Below are positions 38,967 to 47,713 of a DNA stretch of 64,000 bases, one piece after another. Under the pieces are notes generated by a model. The model saw nothing but the letters and a program-made list of their open reading frames with translations. It was not told the origin of the DNA and did not search any database. The DNA comes from Kaiparowitsia implicata GSE-PSE-MK54-09C (lineage in GTDB: Bacteria; Cyanobacteriota; Cyanobacteriia; Elainellales; Elainellaceae), in the NCBI GenBank assembly GCA_019359435.1, contig JAHHHI010000072.1, positions 49,447 to 113,446 of the forward strand, in the 5' to 3' direction. Position 1 is the stretch's first letter; each line of letters starts with the position of its first letter. A program made the position numbers and the translations under genes.

Positions 38967-39757
38967 GGGAACCGGTTGTTAGCTTTGATGGGGTGTGCAA
39001 GTCCTATCCGCTCTATCACCATGTGCGAGGCATTAAGCATCTGTTGTTTAATTTTCCCCGCAATCTAAAAGCAATGAAGTCGATGCAGTACGAAGCCATT
39101 CGTGGCATTTCGTTCGACGTGTATCGCGGGGAGCAATTTGGCATTATTGGGCACAATGGCGCGGGCAAGAGCACCACGCTGGGCCTCATTGCAGGGGTGC
39201 TCAAACCCACCAGTGGGCGGGTCGTGGTCAGAGGGCGAATTTCGCCGCTGCTGTCGCTGGGGGCGGGCTTCCATCCTGATCTGTCAGGTCGTGAAAATGT
39301 GATGCTGAATGGAATTTTGATGGGGCTAACGCGCCGCGAGATTCTGGAAAAGCTGGATGAAATTTTGGATTTTACGGAGTTGGGAGAGTTCATTGAACGC
39401 CCTATTCGGGTCTATTCCAGCGGGATGCTGGCACGCTTGGGCTTTTCGGTTGTGGCGCATCTTGATCCTGAAATTTTGCTGATTGATGAAGTGTTGGGGG
39501 TGGGCGACATTCGCTTTCGGCAGAAGTGCGCCAAGAAAATCCGCGAGTTTAAGCGCAGCGGCGTGACGATGGTGATGGTGAGCCATTCTGTGGATGGTAT
39601 TGCTCGCTTGTGCAGTCGTGCCATGTGGATCGAAAACCACACCATGCAAATGATTGGCGATGCCAAAGAGGTGGTTGCGGCCTATCAAGCAGCCAATGCC
39701 GATGAGGCTGATGCGAGCGATCCAGTGAATGAGGATTTTGCTGGGGTCGAGCTGTAG
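38963..39757 (+). CDS. Polysaccharide ABC exporter ATPase (Wzt/TagH-like, short form)
   Basis: A 264-residue ABC ATPase. Walker A is GHNGAGKSTTLGLIAG, followed by the LLSLGAGFHPDLSGRENV block typical of Wzt/TagH. The signature is VYSSGMLARLGFS and Walker B EILLIDEVLGVGD, with the switch His in MVSHSVDGI. The protein stops soon after the nucleotide-binding domain, with only an acidic tail (DEADASDPVNEDF). It therefore lacks the C-terminal carbohydrate-binding domain that gates export in E. coli O9a-type Wzt. Transport may be coupled to glycan recognition in another way. Confidence 0.93.
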   Translation: MREPVVSFDGVCKSYPLYHHVRGIKHLLFNFPRNLKAMKSMQYEAIRGISFDVYRGEQFGIIGHNGAGKSTTLGLIAGVLKPTSGRVVVRGRISPLLSLGAGFHPDLSGRENVMLNGILMGLTRREILEKLDEILDFTELGEFIERPIRVYSSGMLARLGFSVVAHLDPEILLIDEVLGVGDIRFRQKCAKKIREFKRSGVTMVMVSHSVDGIARLCSRAMWIENHTMQMIGDAKEVVAAYQAANADEADASDPVNEDFAGVEL

Positions 39758-39773
39758 ATTCTGTGGAATCTTC

Positions 39774-40550
39774 CTACGGAAACCGCTGGTCTCTAACATC
39801 GGCACAAAAGGTCTGGGTTGCCTGCATGATGGTGTCTTGCAGGTTGGCATAGACTTTGGCAAAGGGCGGCTGCCAGGTCGATAGCCCCAACACATCAGCT
39901 GTGACGAGCACCTGTCCATCGCACTGGGGGCCTGCACCAATGCCAATGGTGGGGATGGTGAGTTTTTGGCTAATGTGCAGGGCTAGGTCGGCGGGGATAT
40001 GCTCTAGCACAATGCTGAAGGCTCCCGCCTGTTCTAGGGCGATCGCCTCTTGCAAAATTTGCTCAGCGGCTTGGGGCGACTTGCCCTGCTGGCGAAAGCC
40101 GCCAAACTGATGCACCGACTGGGGGGTAAGGCCCACATGGGCCATGACGGGAATGCCCGCCTGAACCAGGTGGGCGATCGCCTCTACGCGGGGGGGCGAT
40201 CCACCCTCTAATTTCACCGCCTGGGCCCCTGTTTCCTTCAGCGTGCGGATGGCCGAGTGCATCGCCTGGGTAGTGCTTTCTTGATAGCTGCCAAAGGGCA
40301 AGTCTACGATGAGCAGGGCTTGAGAGACCCCGCGCCGCACGGCTTTGGCGTGATGGATGGTTTCATCTAGCGTCAGCGGCAACGTGGTGTCGTAGCCCAG
40401 CGCTACCATTGCCAGCGAGTCGCCCACTAAAATCACATCTACCCCGGCTCGGTCAATCGCCTGGGCAATTAAAAAATCCCATGCGGTAAGGGCGGTAATG
40501 GGTCGCCCCTCTGCTTTAAACCGCCGCAGTGTTTGAATGGTGATGGGCAT
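39774..40550 (-). CDS. panB: 3-methyl-2-oxobutanoate hydroxymethyltransferase PanB
   Basis: A 258-residue ketopantoate hydroxymethyltransferase, the first committed step of pantothenate/CoA synthesis. Features: [30 protein letters not shown] with the Mg-binding Asp, [34 protein letters not shown] with the catalytic region, and [22 protein letters not shown] took the ATG at 40550 ([12 protein letters not shown]); a 26-codon upstream extension is open but not conserved-looking. It converges with the Wzt gene. Confidence 0.95.
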   Translation of the reverse strand: MPITIQTLRRFKAEGRPITALTAWDFLIAQAIDRAGVDVILVGDSLAMVALGYDTTLPLTLDETIHHAKAVRRGVSQALLIVDLPFGSYQESTTQAMHSAIRTLKETGAQAVKLEGGSPPRVEAIAHLVQAGIPVMAHVGLTPQSVHQFGGFRQQGKSPQAAEQILQEAIALEQAGAFSIVLEHIPADLALHISQKLTIPTIGIGAGPQCDGQVLVTADVLGLSTWQPPFAKVYANLQDTIMQATQTFCADVRDQRFP

Positions 40551-40707
40551 GGCACTATCTATTGAAAGACCCCTAGCTTTTATCCTATCCAGGAGTGATT
40601 CAAATCGGGCGGTGCTGGTGAAAATCATCAGCCAAGCAATGGGTAGAATTCGCTAGGCTGGAAGCACAGTTCTGAATGTATGACGGGTAAGGCAGAGATA
40701 AAACGCG

Positions 40708-41577
40708 ATGGGAATGCAGAAATTAGAGGCGCTGCGGGCGCTGTTTACAGAAATGGATCGGGCGCTAGTGGCCTATTCTGGCGGGGTGGATAGCACCCTA
40801 GTGGCGGCAGTGGCCGTTGCGGTGTTGGGCGATCGCGCCCTAGCTGTCACCGCAGAATCACCCTCGCTACTGCCCGAAGATTTAGAGGATGCGCGGGTGC
40901 AGGCGGCGATGCTGGGCATTGCCCACGAGGTGGTGCAAACCCACGAAATGGAGAACCCCAACTATGCTGCGAACCCGGTGAACCGCTGCTATTTTTGCAA
41001 AAGCGAACTGCACGATACGCTTAAGCCGCTGGCGATTGAGCGAGGCTATCCCTATGTGGTGGATGGGGTGAATGCTGATGACCTGCGGGACTATCGGCCG
41101 GGCATTCAGGCGGCAAAAGAACGGGGGGCGCGATCGCCCCTAGCCGAAGTTGGCATCACCAAGCTAGACGTGCGCGAAATCTCTCAGCAGATGGGCCTGC
41201 CCTGGTGGGATAAGCCTGCCCAGCCCTGCCTCAGCTCACGCTTTCCCTATGGCGAAACCATCACAGTGGCGAAGCTGCAGCGGGTGGGCAAAGCCGAGCG
41301 CCACCTTCGCAGCCTAGGCATTCGCAACCTGCGGGTGCGCTCCGAAGGGGACACGGCCCGAATTGAGCTACCGCCAGAGCAGATTCAGACCTTTGTGCAA
41401 TCCACCAACCTGCCAGCACTGGTGCAAACCTTCCAAGCCTTTGGTTTTTTGTTTGTCACGTTGGATCTGGAAGGCTTTAGCAGCGGCAAACTCAACCGCG
41501 TGCTGACGCCAGTTGATACTCAAGGAGCAATCGTTGGGGGCGATCGCTCTTCCCTTACAGCGCCCCTCTCGGTTTAA
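40708..41577 (+). CDS. larE: ATP-dependent sacrificial sulfur transferase LarE
   Basis: A 289-residue PP-loop pyrophosphatase-type enzyme that supplies sulfur for the nickel-pincer nucleotide cofactor. The PP-loop is AYSGGVDSTLVAAV near residue 23. NPVNRCYFCKSELHDTL and VDGVNADDLRDYRPG follow. The conserved PCLSSRFPYGE stretch holds a cysteine that is a candidate sulfur donor. No larB, larC or larA is in the window. An ATG two codons in (40714) is an alternative start. The C-terminus ends in a short low-conservation tail that includes a HIP1 site. Confidence 0.9.
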   Translation: MGMQKLEALRALFTEMDRALVAYSGGVDSTLVAAVAVAVLGDRALAVTAESPSLLPEDLEDARVQAAMLGIAHEVVQTHEMENPNYAANPVNRCYFCKSELHDTLKPLAIERGYPYVVDGVNADDLRDYRPGIQAAKERGARSPLAEVGITKLDVREISQQMGLPWWDKPAQPCLSSRFPYGETITVAKLQRVGKAERHLRSLGIRNLRVRSEGDTARIELPPEQIQTFVQSTNLPALVQTFQAFGFLFVTLDLEGFSSGKLNRVLTPVDTQGAIVGGDRSSLTAPLSV

Positions 41578-41672
41578 TCGACTCAAACCGACTTGGATAA
41601 AGGCGAACCGAGCAACGTTTATTAATTGGATGCTGGACAGGCGCAACTTAAGCAACTGATAGAGAATAATAG

Positions 41673-41736
41673 CTTTATGGTTTAGCAACTTTATGGTTTA
41701 GCAACTTTATGGTTTAGCAACTTTATGGTTTAGCAA
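41673..41736. repeat. Four perfect 16-bp tandem repeats at a gene end
   Basis: CTTTATGGTTTAGCAA is repeated four times without mismatch. The right-most copy contains the last codons and the stop of the minus-strand ABC fusion gene, so the 3' end of that gene has been tandemly copied into its own downstream region. Each copy carries the in-frame TAA. Confidence 0.95.
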
Positions 41737-43207
41737 CAAGAGGATCACGCTGATAGGCCCAAATTGCCAAAAAGCTGCTAACGATCCCCGTCCACACTAG
41801 CCATCCGAGGCTCAAAAGCCAATGGGAGTGCGTTGGAGCAAGGACTTCCGATATTGCAGAAATTGTTGTGTCAGCAGCAGTACTTGATGATACAGCCCAT
41901 AGCAATAGCTGACCATAATGATAAAAGGGTGAGAATGGAATCCACCGTAAGAAGGCTGCTCCCTCAAAAGGAAGGCTCGTAAATATCGCCAGTATCAAAA
42001 CACCGACACCAGCCATGGATACACTTTTTGCGTTGAAGAGGTACCCGAGAACACAGCCAATAACGGCGAATAGGAAGCTTCCCACTATGAGTGTGCTGAA
42101 TAGTTTTAGCCATTCAATCCAAGACTGATGAAGGTCAAGTCGAATCGCTGCGATAATAAACATCATTCCAACCCCCACCATAGAAATCATTAGCACTGTC
42201 AAAACTTTGGCAGCCAGATAAACCCAGGGTGGTAGCGGGGTTACTCGCAAAAGCCTCACCCAGCCGTTTTCTCGCTCTGCTGCAATTCTGATACCAAACT
42301 TTTCCACAGAGGTGAAAATAATGTTGAATGCAGCCACTCCAGCTAGAATCGGCAATGCAGACTGCTGAAAGGCTTGCGGGAGCAAAAAAGCCATTGCATA
42401 AAAAGCGAGCGCCACAGTAATAAACATGGGCTTGCGAATCAGTTCTAAAAATTCTACTTTTAGCTGGCCAGCAACCATCTTGAGCAAGGGTTGAGGCAAC
42501 GGGCCTGCATTAATCGAGTCAAGGTATGACTTTTGAATTATCTTTTTAGATTGATTGGATGAGGGTTCTTGCACAGTGCCCTTTTCTAGGACAAGTGTGC
42601 GGGTTACAGCATCGGCAAAGTCATCACAATCAGAACTGACGTGAGTCACTACAAGGATTGCTTTACCTTGTTCTGCGAAATCTTTCACCTGTTTCCAGAA
42701 CTGAGCCCTTGCATCTTGATCGAGATGCGTAGTTGGTTCGTCCAAGATTAATAAGTCGGGATTTCCCGCGATCGCTAGGGCAAAGTAGAGCGATCGCTCC
42801 TGCCCTCCAGAGAGTACGTTTGCAGGGCAGCGCTGTTTCTCTACCAAGTTAGCCCGTTGCAAAATTTCATCAGTTGCTAGCGGCTCAGAGTAATAGCTTC
42901 GCACTAATTCAATCAATTCTCGCACAGTCAGATAATCTGGCACTCGCGCTTTTTGCAGCATGCAGCCCACGCGTGATCTAGAGATCGATTCTGTAGGTGA
43001 GCAGCCAAACACTTTAACCTTTCCTGAATTTGGTTGTTGTAACCCCAAAATCAAGTTTAGGAGCGTGCTTTTTCCTGCACCGTTTTCACCTTGCAAATGA
43101 ATAAATTCTCCAGGGTGCACTGTCAAATTTACGCTATCTAAAATTACCCGGTGCTGTCCATTACCCCGAAATGACTTTGATACGTGATTGAATTCGATAA
43201 AACTCAC
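41723..43207 (-). CDS. ABC transporter half: ATPase fused to ABC-2 permease
   Basis: A 494-residue single-chain transporter half. Residues about 1-230 are an ABC ATPase: Walker A QGENGAGKSTLLNLILG, Q-loop MLQKARVPDY, signature VLSGGQERSLYFALA, Walker B DLLILDEPTTHLDQ, then the switch His in VVTHVSSDC. After a linker, residues about 260-490 form an ABC-2 permease with six hydrophobic segments. The order ATPase-then-permease is uncommon among bacterial ABC-2 exporters. The GTG at 43207 has AGGAG eight bases upstream and beats the TTG at 43252. It lies 11 bases after a small membrane gene, probably an operon. Substrate unknown. Confidence 0.88.
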   Translation of the reverse strand: MSFIEFNHVSKSFRGNGQHRVILDSVNLTVHPGEFIHLQGENGAGKSTLLNLILGLQQPNSGKVKVFGCSPTESISRSRVGCMLQKARVPDYLTVRELIELVRSYYSEPLATDEILQRANLVEKQRCPANVLSGGQERSLYFALAIAGNPDLLILDEPTTHLDQDARAQFWKQVKDFAEQGKAILVVTHVSSDCDDFADAVTRTLVLEKGTVQEPSSNQSKKIIQKSYLDSINAGPLPQPLLKMVAGQLKVEFLELIRKPMFITVALAFYAMAFLLPQAFQQSALPILAGVAAFNIIFTSVEKFGIRIAAERENGWVRLLRVTPLPPWVYLAAKVLTVLMISMVGVGMMFIIAAIRLDLHQSWIEWLKLFSTLIVGSFLFAVIGCVLGYLFNAKSVSMAGVGVLILAIFTSLPFEGAAFLRWIPFSPFYHYGQLLLWAVSSSTAADTTISAISEVLAPTHSHWLLSLGWLVWTGIVSSFLAIWAYQRDPLVAKP

Positions 43208-43218
43208 GGCTGTTACTC

Positions 43219-43533
43219 CTAGTAGCACATCCAAAATTTCACAATTGCCCAAATTGCACAGCCAAAAAACGTGGCAGTAGCTAGCGGCAATCCCAAGACG
43301 GAAAAAGCTATCACGCCACCCATACCTAGCAGCATTTCAATAGGAGAGTGCGGGGTCATGCATTTTGGAATAGGATTGATTACGGTGCAAAACAATACAA
43401 CACCACTCACTGCACCCAAAATGACAAAACTTCGAATTAAATCCGCCAAAAAAGTAAAATCTCGAAACAGCGTAGACCAGCTAAATGCCGTCTGAATAGA
43501 GGAACCTTGCGGGTCATTCTGGGATGAAGTCAT
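43219..43533 (-). CDS. Small two-helix membrane protein
   Basis: A 104-residue protein with hydrophobic segments at about 33-52 (LIRSFVILGAVSGVVLFCTV) and about 68-98 (LLGMGGVIAFSVLGLPLATATFFG). The loop between contains NPIPKCMTPHSP. The ATG at 43533 follows AGGAG at about 9 bases and drops a 21-residue extension. It precedes the ABC fusion gene by 11 bases. I recognise no family. An accessory subunit of that transporter or a peptide-like product precursor are possibilities without direct support. Confidence 0.65.
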   Translation of the reverse strand: MTSSQNDPQGSSIQTAFSWSTLFRDFTFLADLIRSFVILGAVSGVVLFCTVINPIPKCMTPHSPIEMLLGMGGVIAFSVLGLPLATATFFGCAIWAIVKFWMCY

Positions 43534-43713
43534 AATGAATAATCTCCTAGTGATGGTGCAGAAGCCCTGGTTGACTGACAAAACATGGAGCGCCAATCCC
43601 TGAAATGCTTGCTAGTCAAGGGGTTCAGGCGAAACAAGGCATAATGCTTTCTTGATGACCTCAAACCCTTGCTGCAAGGAGCTTTGAGCATCATTCAGTC
43701 AAACTTTTGTCAG

Positions 43714-44856
43714 TCAATCAGACAGAAGCCTGTAAACCCCGGTTGCCAAACCAGCACAAACAGGTACGGATGCTATGGGGGGTGCTAATAGAACAGTGGC
43801 ACCAACCACACAGACAACTCCGGTGGTACCAGAAATGATTTCTCTGATTCCTGGTCCTTTTTCTACTTCTACTCCGATGGTTGTATTGATTTCAGGGCTG
43901 ATTACAGAGGCTACCTGAACTGATGTATTCCCTTTCTTTCGCCCTGTGACAACTCCATCAGCATTGACCTTGGCCACATCAGGATCACTGGAAGACCAGA
44001 TAACTTGTCGATCGAAATCACCTCTGCCCGTAAAAGCAGCTTTCATTTCTTGAGTTGCGTTTATCTTTAGAGATACATGAGAGGGTTGTAATGTAATTCC
44101 TTCCAATTTAGGGGGTAGAACTGCAATTACAATGCTACTTTTCTTATTGGAATTTGCGGTCGAAACGGCGGTAATGCGGGCGCTGCCGCGTGATTGTAGG
44201 GTGACAGATTTCTGATTTGTATCAACAGAAGCAACTTCAGGATTGTCAGACTCTAGCGTGAACTCTTCAGAAAAGTCTCCTTTTCCTTCAATAATGACGG
44301 AGAAATCTTGATCTGCAAGAAGCTGTTCACCTTGATAATGATCTGGTGCAAAAAGATGGAGTTGCACTTTTGTCACTGTAGGGAGAGCTTTTGGCTCAAT
44401 CGTTACTAAGAGGCTTGCTTGCTTATTTGAAGCTTCCTGAGATGTAGCTGTAATTTTTGTTTTTCCTGGAGCAATAGCAATCACTTTCCCTTTGGCATTA
44501 ACTGTAGCCACATCAGGATTAGAACTTTGCCAGGAAACCGTTTTTTTGATTTGAAAGCCTTTTTCGAGAGGATTCAATTCAACTCGGGCGATTAGTTGCT
44601 TTGACTTACCCACATTCAACGGTTCTAGAATCTGAGGCTCAATTGTTACTCCATTGATCATGCATGATATGGGCGGTGTACCTACAAATGGCTCGCAGGA
44701 CTGCTGAAGCGTGTAAGTTTGCCAGAATAGCGAAGGCGCGATCAGAACAATAACGATAGCTAAAATATTCCATAGCCAGCGAAATAGCCAAGGTTTCCGA
44801 AAAACCGCAGCCTGAGCTGAACTCTGATTCAGCAAACTGGAGACATTAGGGGTCAT
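43714..44856 (-). CDS. Membrane-anchored protein with bacterial Ig-like (Big_2) domains
   Basis: A 380-residue protein. A membrane helix (about 25-47, WLWNILAIVIVLIAPSLFW) is followed by three Big_2/invasin-like repeats at about 70-160, 165-255 and 260-345. Each repeat has the W-x-S-S-(N/D)-P-D/E-V-A-x-V core: SWQSSNPDVATVNAKGKVIA, ESDNPEVASV, and WSSSDPDVAKVNADGVVTG. A hydrophobic tail (TGVVCVVGATVLLAPPIASV) may be a second anchor. It appears to be an envelope or surface protein. The ATG at 44856 is preferred over a TTG 31 codons upstream. It lies 180 bases upstream of the small membrane gene and ABC fusion, on the same strand. Confidence 0.82.
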   Translation of the reverse strand: MTPNVSSLLNQSSAQAAVFRKPWLFRWLWNILAIVIVLIAPSLFWQTYTLQQSCEPFVGTPPISCMINGVTIEPQILEPLNVGKSKQLIARVELNPLEKGFQIKKTVSWQSSNPDVATVNAKGKVIAIAPGKTKITATSQEASNKQASLLVTIEPKALPTVTKVQLHLFAPDHYQGEQLLADQDFSVIIEGKGDFSEEFTLESDNPEVASVDTNQKSVTLQSRGSARITAVSTANSNKKSSIVIAVLPPKLEGITLQPSHVSLKINATQEMKAAFTGRGDFDRQVIWSSSDPDVAKVNADGVVTGRKKGNTSVQVASVISPEINTTIGVEVEKGPGIREIISGTTGVVCVVGATVLLAPPIASVPVCAGLATGVYRLLSD

Positions 44857-45236
44857 GGTGAATGCGCTTTGAGGGGAGAGAAGGAATTCATTCTTTAGCC
44901 TTCCCTGACTACATGGAAAGTTAACAGCAGATCCATCCCGTTCAGTCAAGAGACTGCGTTAAAGTTGATGGCGTATTATCTTCTTGGAATTACACAGTTG
45001 AACAATTTTAGGGAGGCTATGTCCCTAAAAAATCGTTCATATTCTTTCATATTCTCAAGACGCTGCACGGATTGCAAAATTCCTTCCTTTGTAAAATTTT
45101 GGCGGTGGTTGAAGTTTATGATATCGAACGTGGAGAGACGAACGGATCACAAATCTCATGACCGTTAGTCAAAGACCGATTCAAAACTACTTGCAACCCC
45201 AAAAGCACCCCTTTACCTCAGGGCATAGAACGTAGC
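44857..45236. other. Spacer
   Basis: 380 bases, AT-richer than average. TTCATATTCT occurs twice in perfect tandem at 45036-45055. A 67-codon plus-strand frame at 44965-45168 looks like chance. Confidence 0.5.
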
Positions 45237-45992
45237 TCAGTATTGCGATCGCCCGCTTTTGTGGCTGCGGCGATCGCGAATATCTAGCAGCTCTGCTAGG
45301 CCCGGAGCGCGGTCGCGCTGGGGCGATCGCACTGGAACCTGAAACTCTGGGCGATCGCCCCTGGGTAACGCAGGTGCAGCCTCGGGGACTGCCGCCGATT
45401 TAGGAATTGGGGTAGTCGCTTGAGGCAGCATCCTCGGTTGTGTGTTCGTTAGCGCGGGCGGCAACGACGCAGGAGTGGGAACATAAGGGGAAATAACTCG
45501 ACTTGCAGGATCTGAAGCTTGGCTCGGGGCAGCCTCTGCAATAGAGTCTAAGAGAGATGCGGTAGGCAATGCGCTTGGATGGTGCGCTGCGACCCGAGAC
45601 TGCTGGAGCGATCGCCGAGAGACTCGAGTGGCCGTTTTTTGAGACGGTGTTCGCAGCCGCTGCGACAGCAGCAGACATCCGGCCATACAGGTCAGTACCG
45701 TTGCACCGTAGGACACAAACGGCGAAGCATTCGTGTCGCGACGAGGCCGACTTGGGGTTGCAGCCACAAATTGGGATGGGTCAGAATTGAGCGACGTATC
45801 TTGAGACAAATCTGGGTCGATTAGCCAGGTCATGCCAATTCCGGCAACGAGCAGCATCAGCGTGAATACACCGCTCCAAAACACCAGCGGATAGTCGTAC
45901 CACAGACGGCTAATCAGCCAGGGCACGACGTTCCAGGGAGCCTTGCCCTCTGGTGAATTGCGAATTTCGGGCGATCGCTCACTCAAGCCCAT
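45237..45992 (-). CDS. Membrane protein with Pro-rich cytoplasmic tail
   Basis: A 251-residue protein with two hydrophobic helices: about 35-57 (LVFWSGVFTLMLLVAGIGMTWLI) and about 92-108 (SYGATVLTCMAGCLLLSQ). A low-complexity Ser/Pro/Ala-rich C-terminal half follows (PTPASLPPALTNTQPRMLP), ending in an Arg-rich segment (LLDIRDRRSHKSGRSQ). Many HIP1 sites in the 3' part suggest composition-driven sequence. No family is recognised. It stands alone between spacers. Confidence 0.6.
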   Translation of the reverse strand: MGLSERSPEIRNSPEGKAPWNVVPWLISRLWYDYPLVFWSGVFTLMLLVAGIGMTWLIDPDLSQDTSLNSDPSQFVAATPSRPRRDTNASPFVSYGATVLTCMAGCLLLSQRLRTPSQKTATRVSRRSLQQSRVAAHHPSALPTASLLDSIAEAAPSQASDPASRVISPYVPTPASLPPALTNTQPRMLPQATTPIPKSAAVPEAAPALPRGDRPEFQVPVRSPQRDRAPGLAELLDIRDRRSHKSGRSQY

Positions 45993-46256
45993 TGCTCCCT
46001 AAAAGACGCACCATTGGTTGACGTATCGACTTGTTCACAGGTATACCGCACCCTCCGCTTCAGTTAGCCAAGCGAGAAACCCAGGTGGCGCAGCTCTCAC
46101 AAATCCAGTGCTCTTAAGCGTAAGAAATCGCTGCAATGGCTTGTGCAGTGATTTATGCGGTTGCCACAGCAAATACATGTACTAATTTACCCATACTCAT
46201 CATAGTAACGCCAGTTATCTGGCCTGAGCAAAATCTTACTCCTTAAGAAAGATAAA

Positions 46257-47231
46257 TTATCGTAACGACCCTGAGAACGCGGCCTCAGGCGCACACATCG
46301 CACTCACAAACCGCTCAATTCCTGCTAAGTCTCGATGCACTTGAGGCTCGCAGAAGTTCTGCTGGCGCAGCAGTGCGACAACATCCGCAGCCTGCCCCTG
46401 CATCAGCTCCACCAGCCACAGCCCACCCGGCTTCAGATAGTTTGGCGCAGTGGCAACCAAGTGACGAAGGCTATTCAAGCCATCGCTGCCGCCATCCAGC
46501 GCCAGATGCGGCTCGTGGTGCGCCACCTCTGGCTGAAGCTGAGCCAGGGTAGCCGTTGGAATGTAGGGTGGGTTCGACACGACAGCGCTGAGCTGGTGCT
46601 GCAGCGGCTCTAGGGGGTTGAACCAACTGCCCTGATAAAACTGAATGCGCCCCGCCATCTGATAGCGTTCCGCATTGTGGTGGGCGATCGCCAACGCATC
46701 GGCACTGATATCTACCGCGTGAACGGTTGCTTGAGGAAACGCAGCCGCTAAACCCAAGGCGATCGCCCCGCTGCCTGTGCCCAGATCAGCCCAGTGGCCC
46801 AGTGCTAAATCGGTATGCCCCACACGGGCGATCGCCACCTCAATCAGCTCCTCGGTTTCAGGTCGGGGAATCAGCACCGCAGGCGACACCGTTAGCTGAA
46901 ACTGCCGCCACGGTGTTTCGCCGACAAGATACTGCACGGGCACCTGCTGCTGCACCCGCTGCTGCCACAGCGCCGTCAACTCGGTGAGGGGCCGCTTTAG
47001 GGAAACCAGGGAGGCGCGTTTAGCCTGGTCAAATTGACGAGAACCGCCTGCCTTCCCAGCCCCCAGCCGCAACGTCAGTCGATCTAACCCCGTTAGAGCC
47101 AGCAAAAACCAGTCCAGCTCGCTAGATGGCACCGATGCGGCGATCGCCACCTGCTGGGCCCACTGGCGCCACTGCCACAGCGCTTGCCCAGAGATTTGAA
47201 ACGCGTCTTCCTGGTTTCCGTCTTGATCCAT
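46257..47231 (-). CDS. prmC: Release factor glutamine N5-methyltransferase PrmC
   Basis: A 324-residue enzyme that methylates the GGQ glutamine of peptide-chain release factors. The N-terminal helical recognition domain (about 15-110) ends at PVQYLVGETPWRQFQL. SAM motif I is WADLGTGSGAIALGLAAAFP, and the catalytic NPPY motif is VVSNPPYIPTATL. LKPGGLWLVELMQGQAADV follows. The ATG at 47231 is preferred to a TTG 9 codons upstream. The N-terminal extension is slightly longer than in E. coli PrmC. Confidence 0.95.
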   Translation of the reverse strand: MDQDGNQEDAFQISGQALWQWRQWAQQVAIAASVPSSELDWFLLALTGLDRLTLRLGAGKAGGSRQFDQAKRASLVSLKRPLTELTALWQQRVQQQVPVQYLVGETPWRQFQLTVSPAVLIPRPETEELIEVAIARVGHTDLALGHWADLGTGSGAIALGLAAAFPQATVHAVDISADALAIAHHNAERYQMAGRIQFYQGSWFNPLEPLQHQLSAVVSNPPYIPTATLAQLQPEVAHHEPHLALDGGSDGLNSLRHLVATAPNYLKPGGLWLVELMQGQAADVVALLRQQNFCEPQVHRDLAGIERFVSAMCAPEAAFSGSLR

Positions 47232-47500
47232 CAACTCAAGCCTCGTTTCAGCCTCCAATCTACTCCACCCATCTCATTCAAAACTGACGTAGCAAAAGGC
47301 TCTGGGAAGGCATAGCCTCCCAAAAATCTTCCAAGTATTTCCAGGACTCCAGACAAAGTGCGTCAGTCCTGTCATCAATTCAGGGCAAATCAGCGACATC
47401 AACGCAACGGATTTGGAGCAAAACAATGGGGCACCACGCACTGCGCACTGCCCCACCATTACCGAATCAGAGTCTGCACAGAAATCGCACCAGAGTGACC

Positions 47501-47631
47501 CTAGGGCGTATCATCAATTCCAACCAAACGCCTGATGCTATGAGCGTTGCCATGCCCGACCCAAAGACCAGGCTAGGGGCTGTGACGGTTGATTTCTGGG
47601 ATATCAGAGGCTAATTGATGACAGCCCCTAG
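47501..47631 (+). mobile_element. MITE-like element, copy 2 of 3
   Basis: A 131-bp copy, flanked by CTAG on both sides, with the same terminal inverted repeats and interior as 20902-21034. It differs mainly by short indels (GCCCGACCC for GCCCGCGACCC) and point changes. It lies between the prmC start and the tic22 terminator. Confidence 0.88.
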
Positions 47632-47641
47632 ATCCAGAATG

Positions 47642-47681
47642 GGGGTTTTGAAGTGAGGACGCGACCCCGCTTCAAAACCCC
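47642..47681 (-). terminator. Terminator after tic22
   Basis: A perfect 12-bp stem (GGGGTTTTGAAG / CTTCAAAACCCC) with a 16-nt loop lies 33 bases past the tic22 stop. The run of C then CATTCT in the minus direction is not T-rich, so strength is uncertain. Confidence 0.6.
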
Positions 47682-47713
47682 ATGCCTAAAGACCAACGGG
47701 TTGATACAGGCGA

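Noticed and set aside
44965..45168. 67-codon plus-strand frame
   Set aside because: Covers a tandem duplication, unusual composition, no family features.
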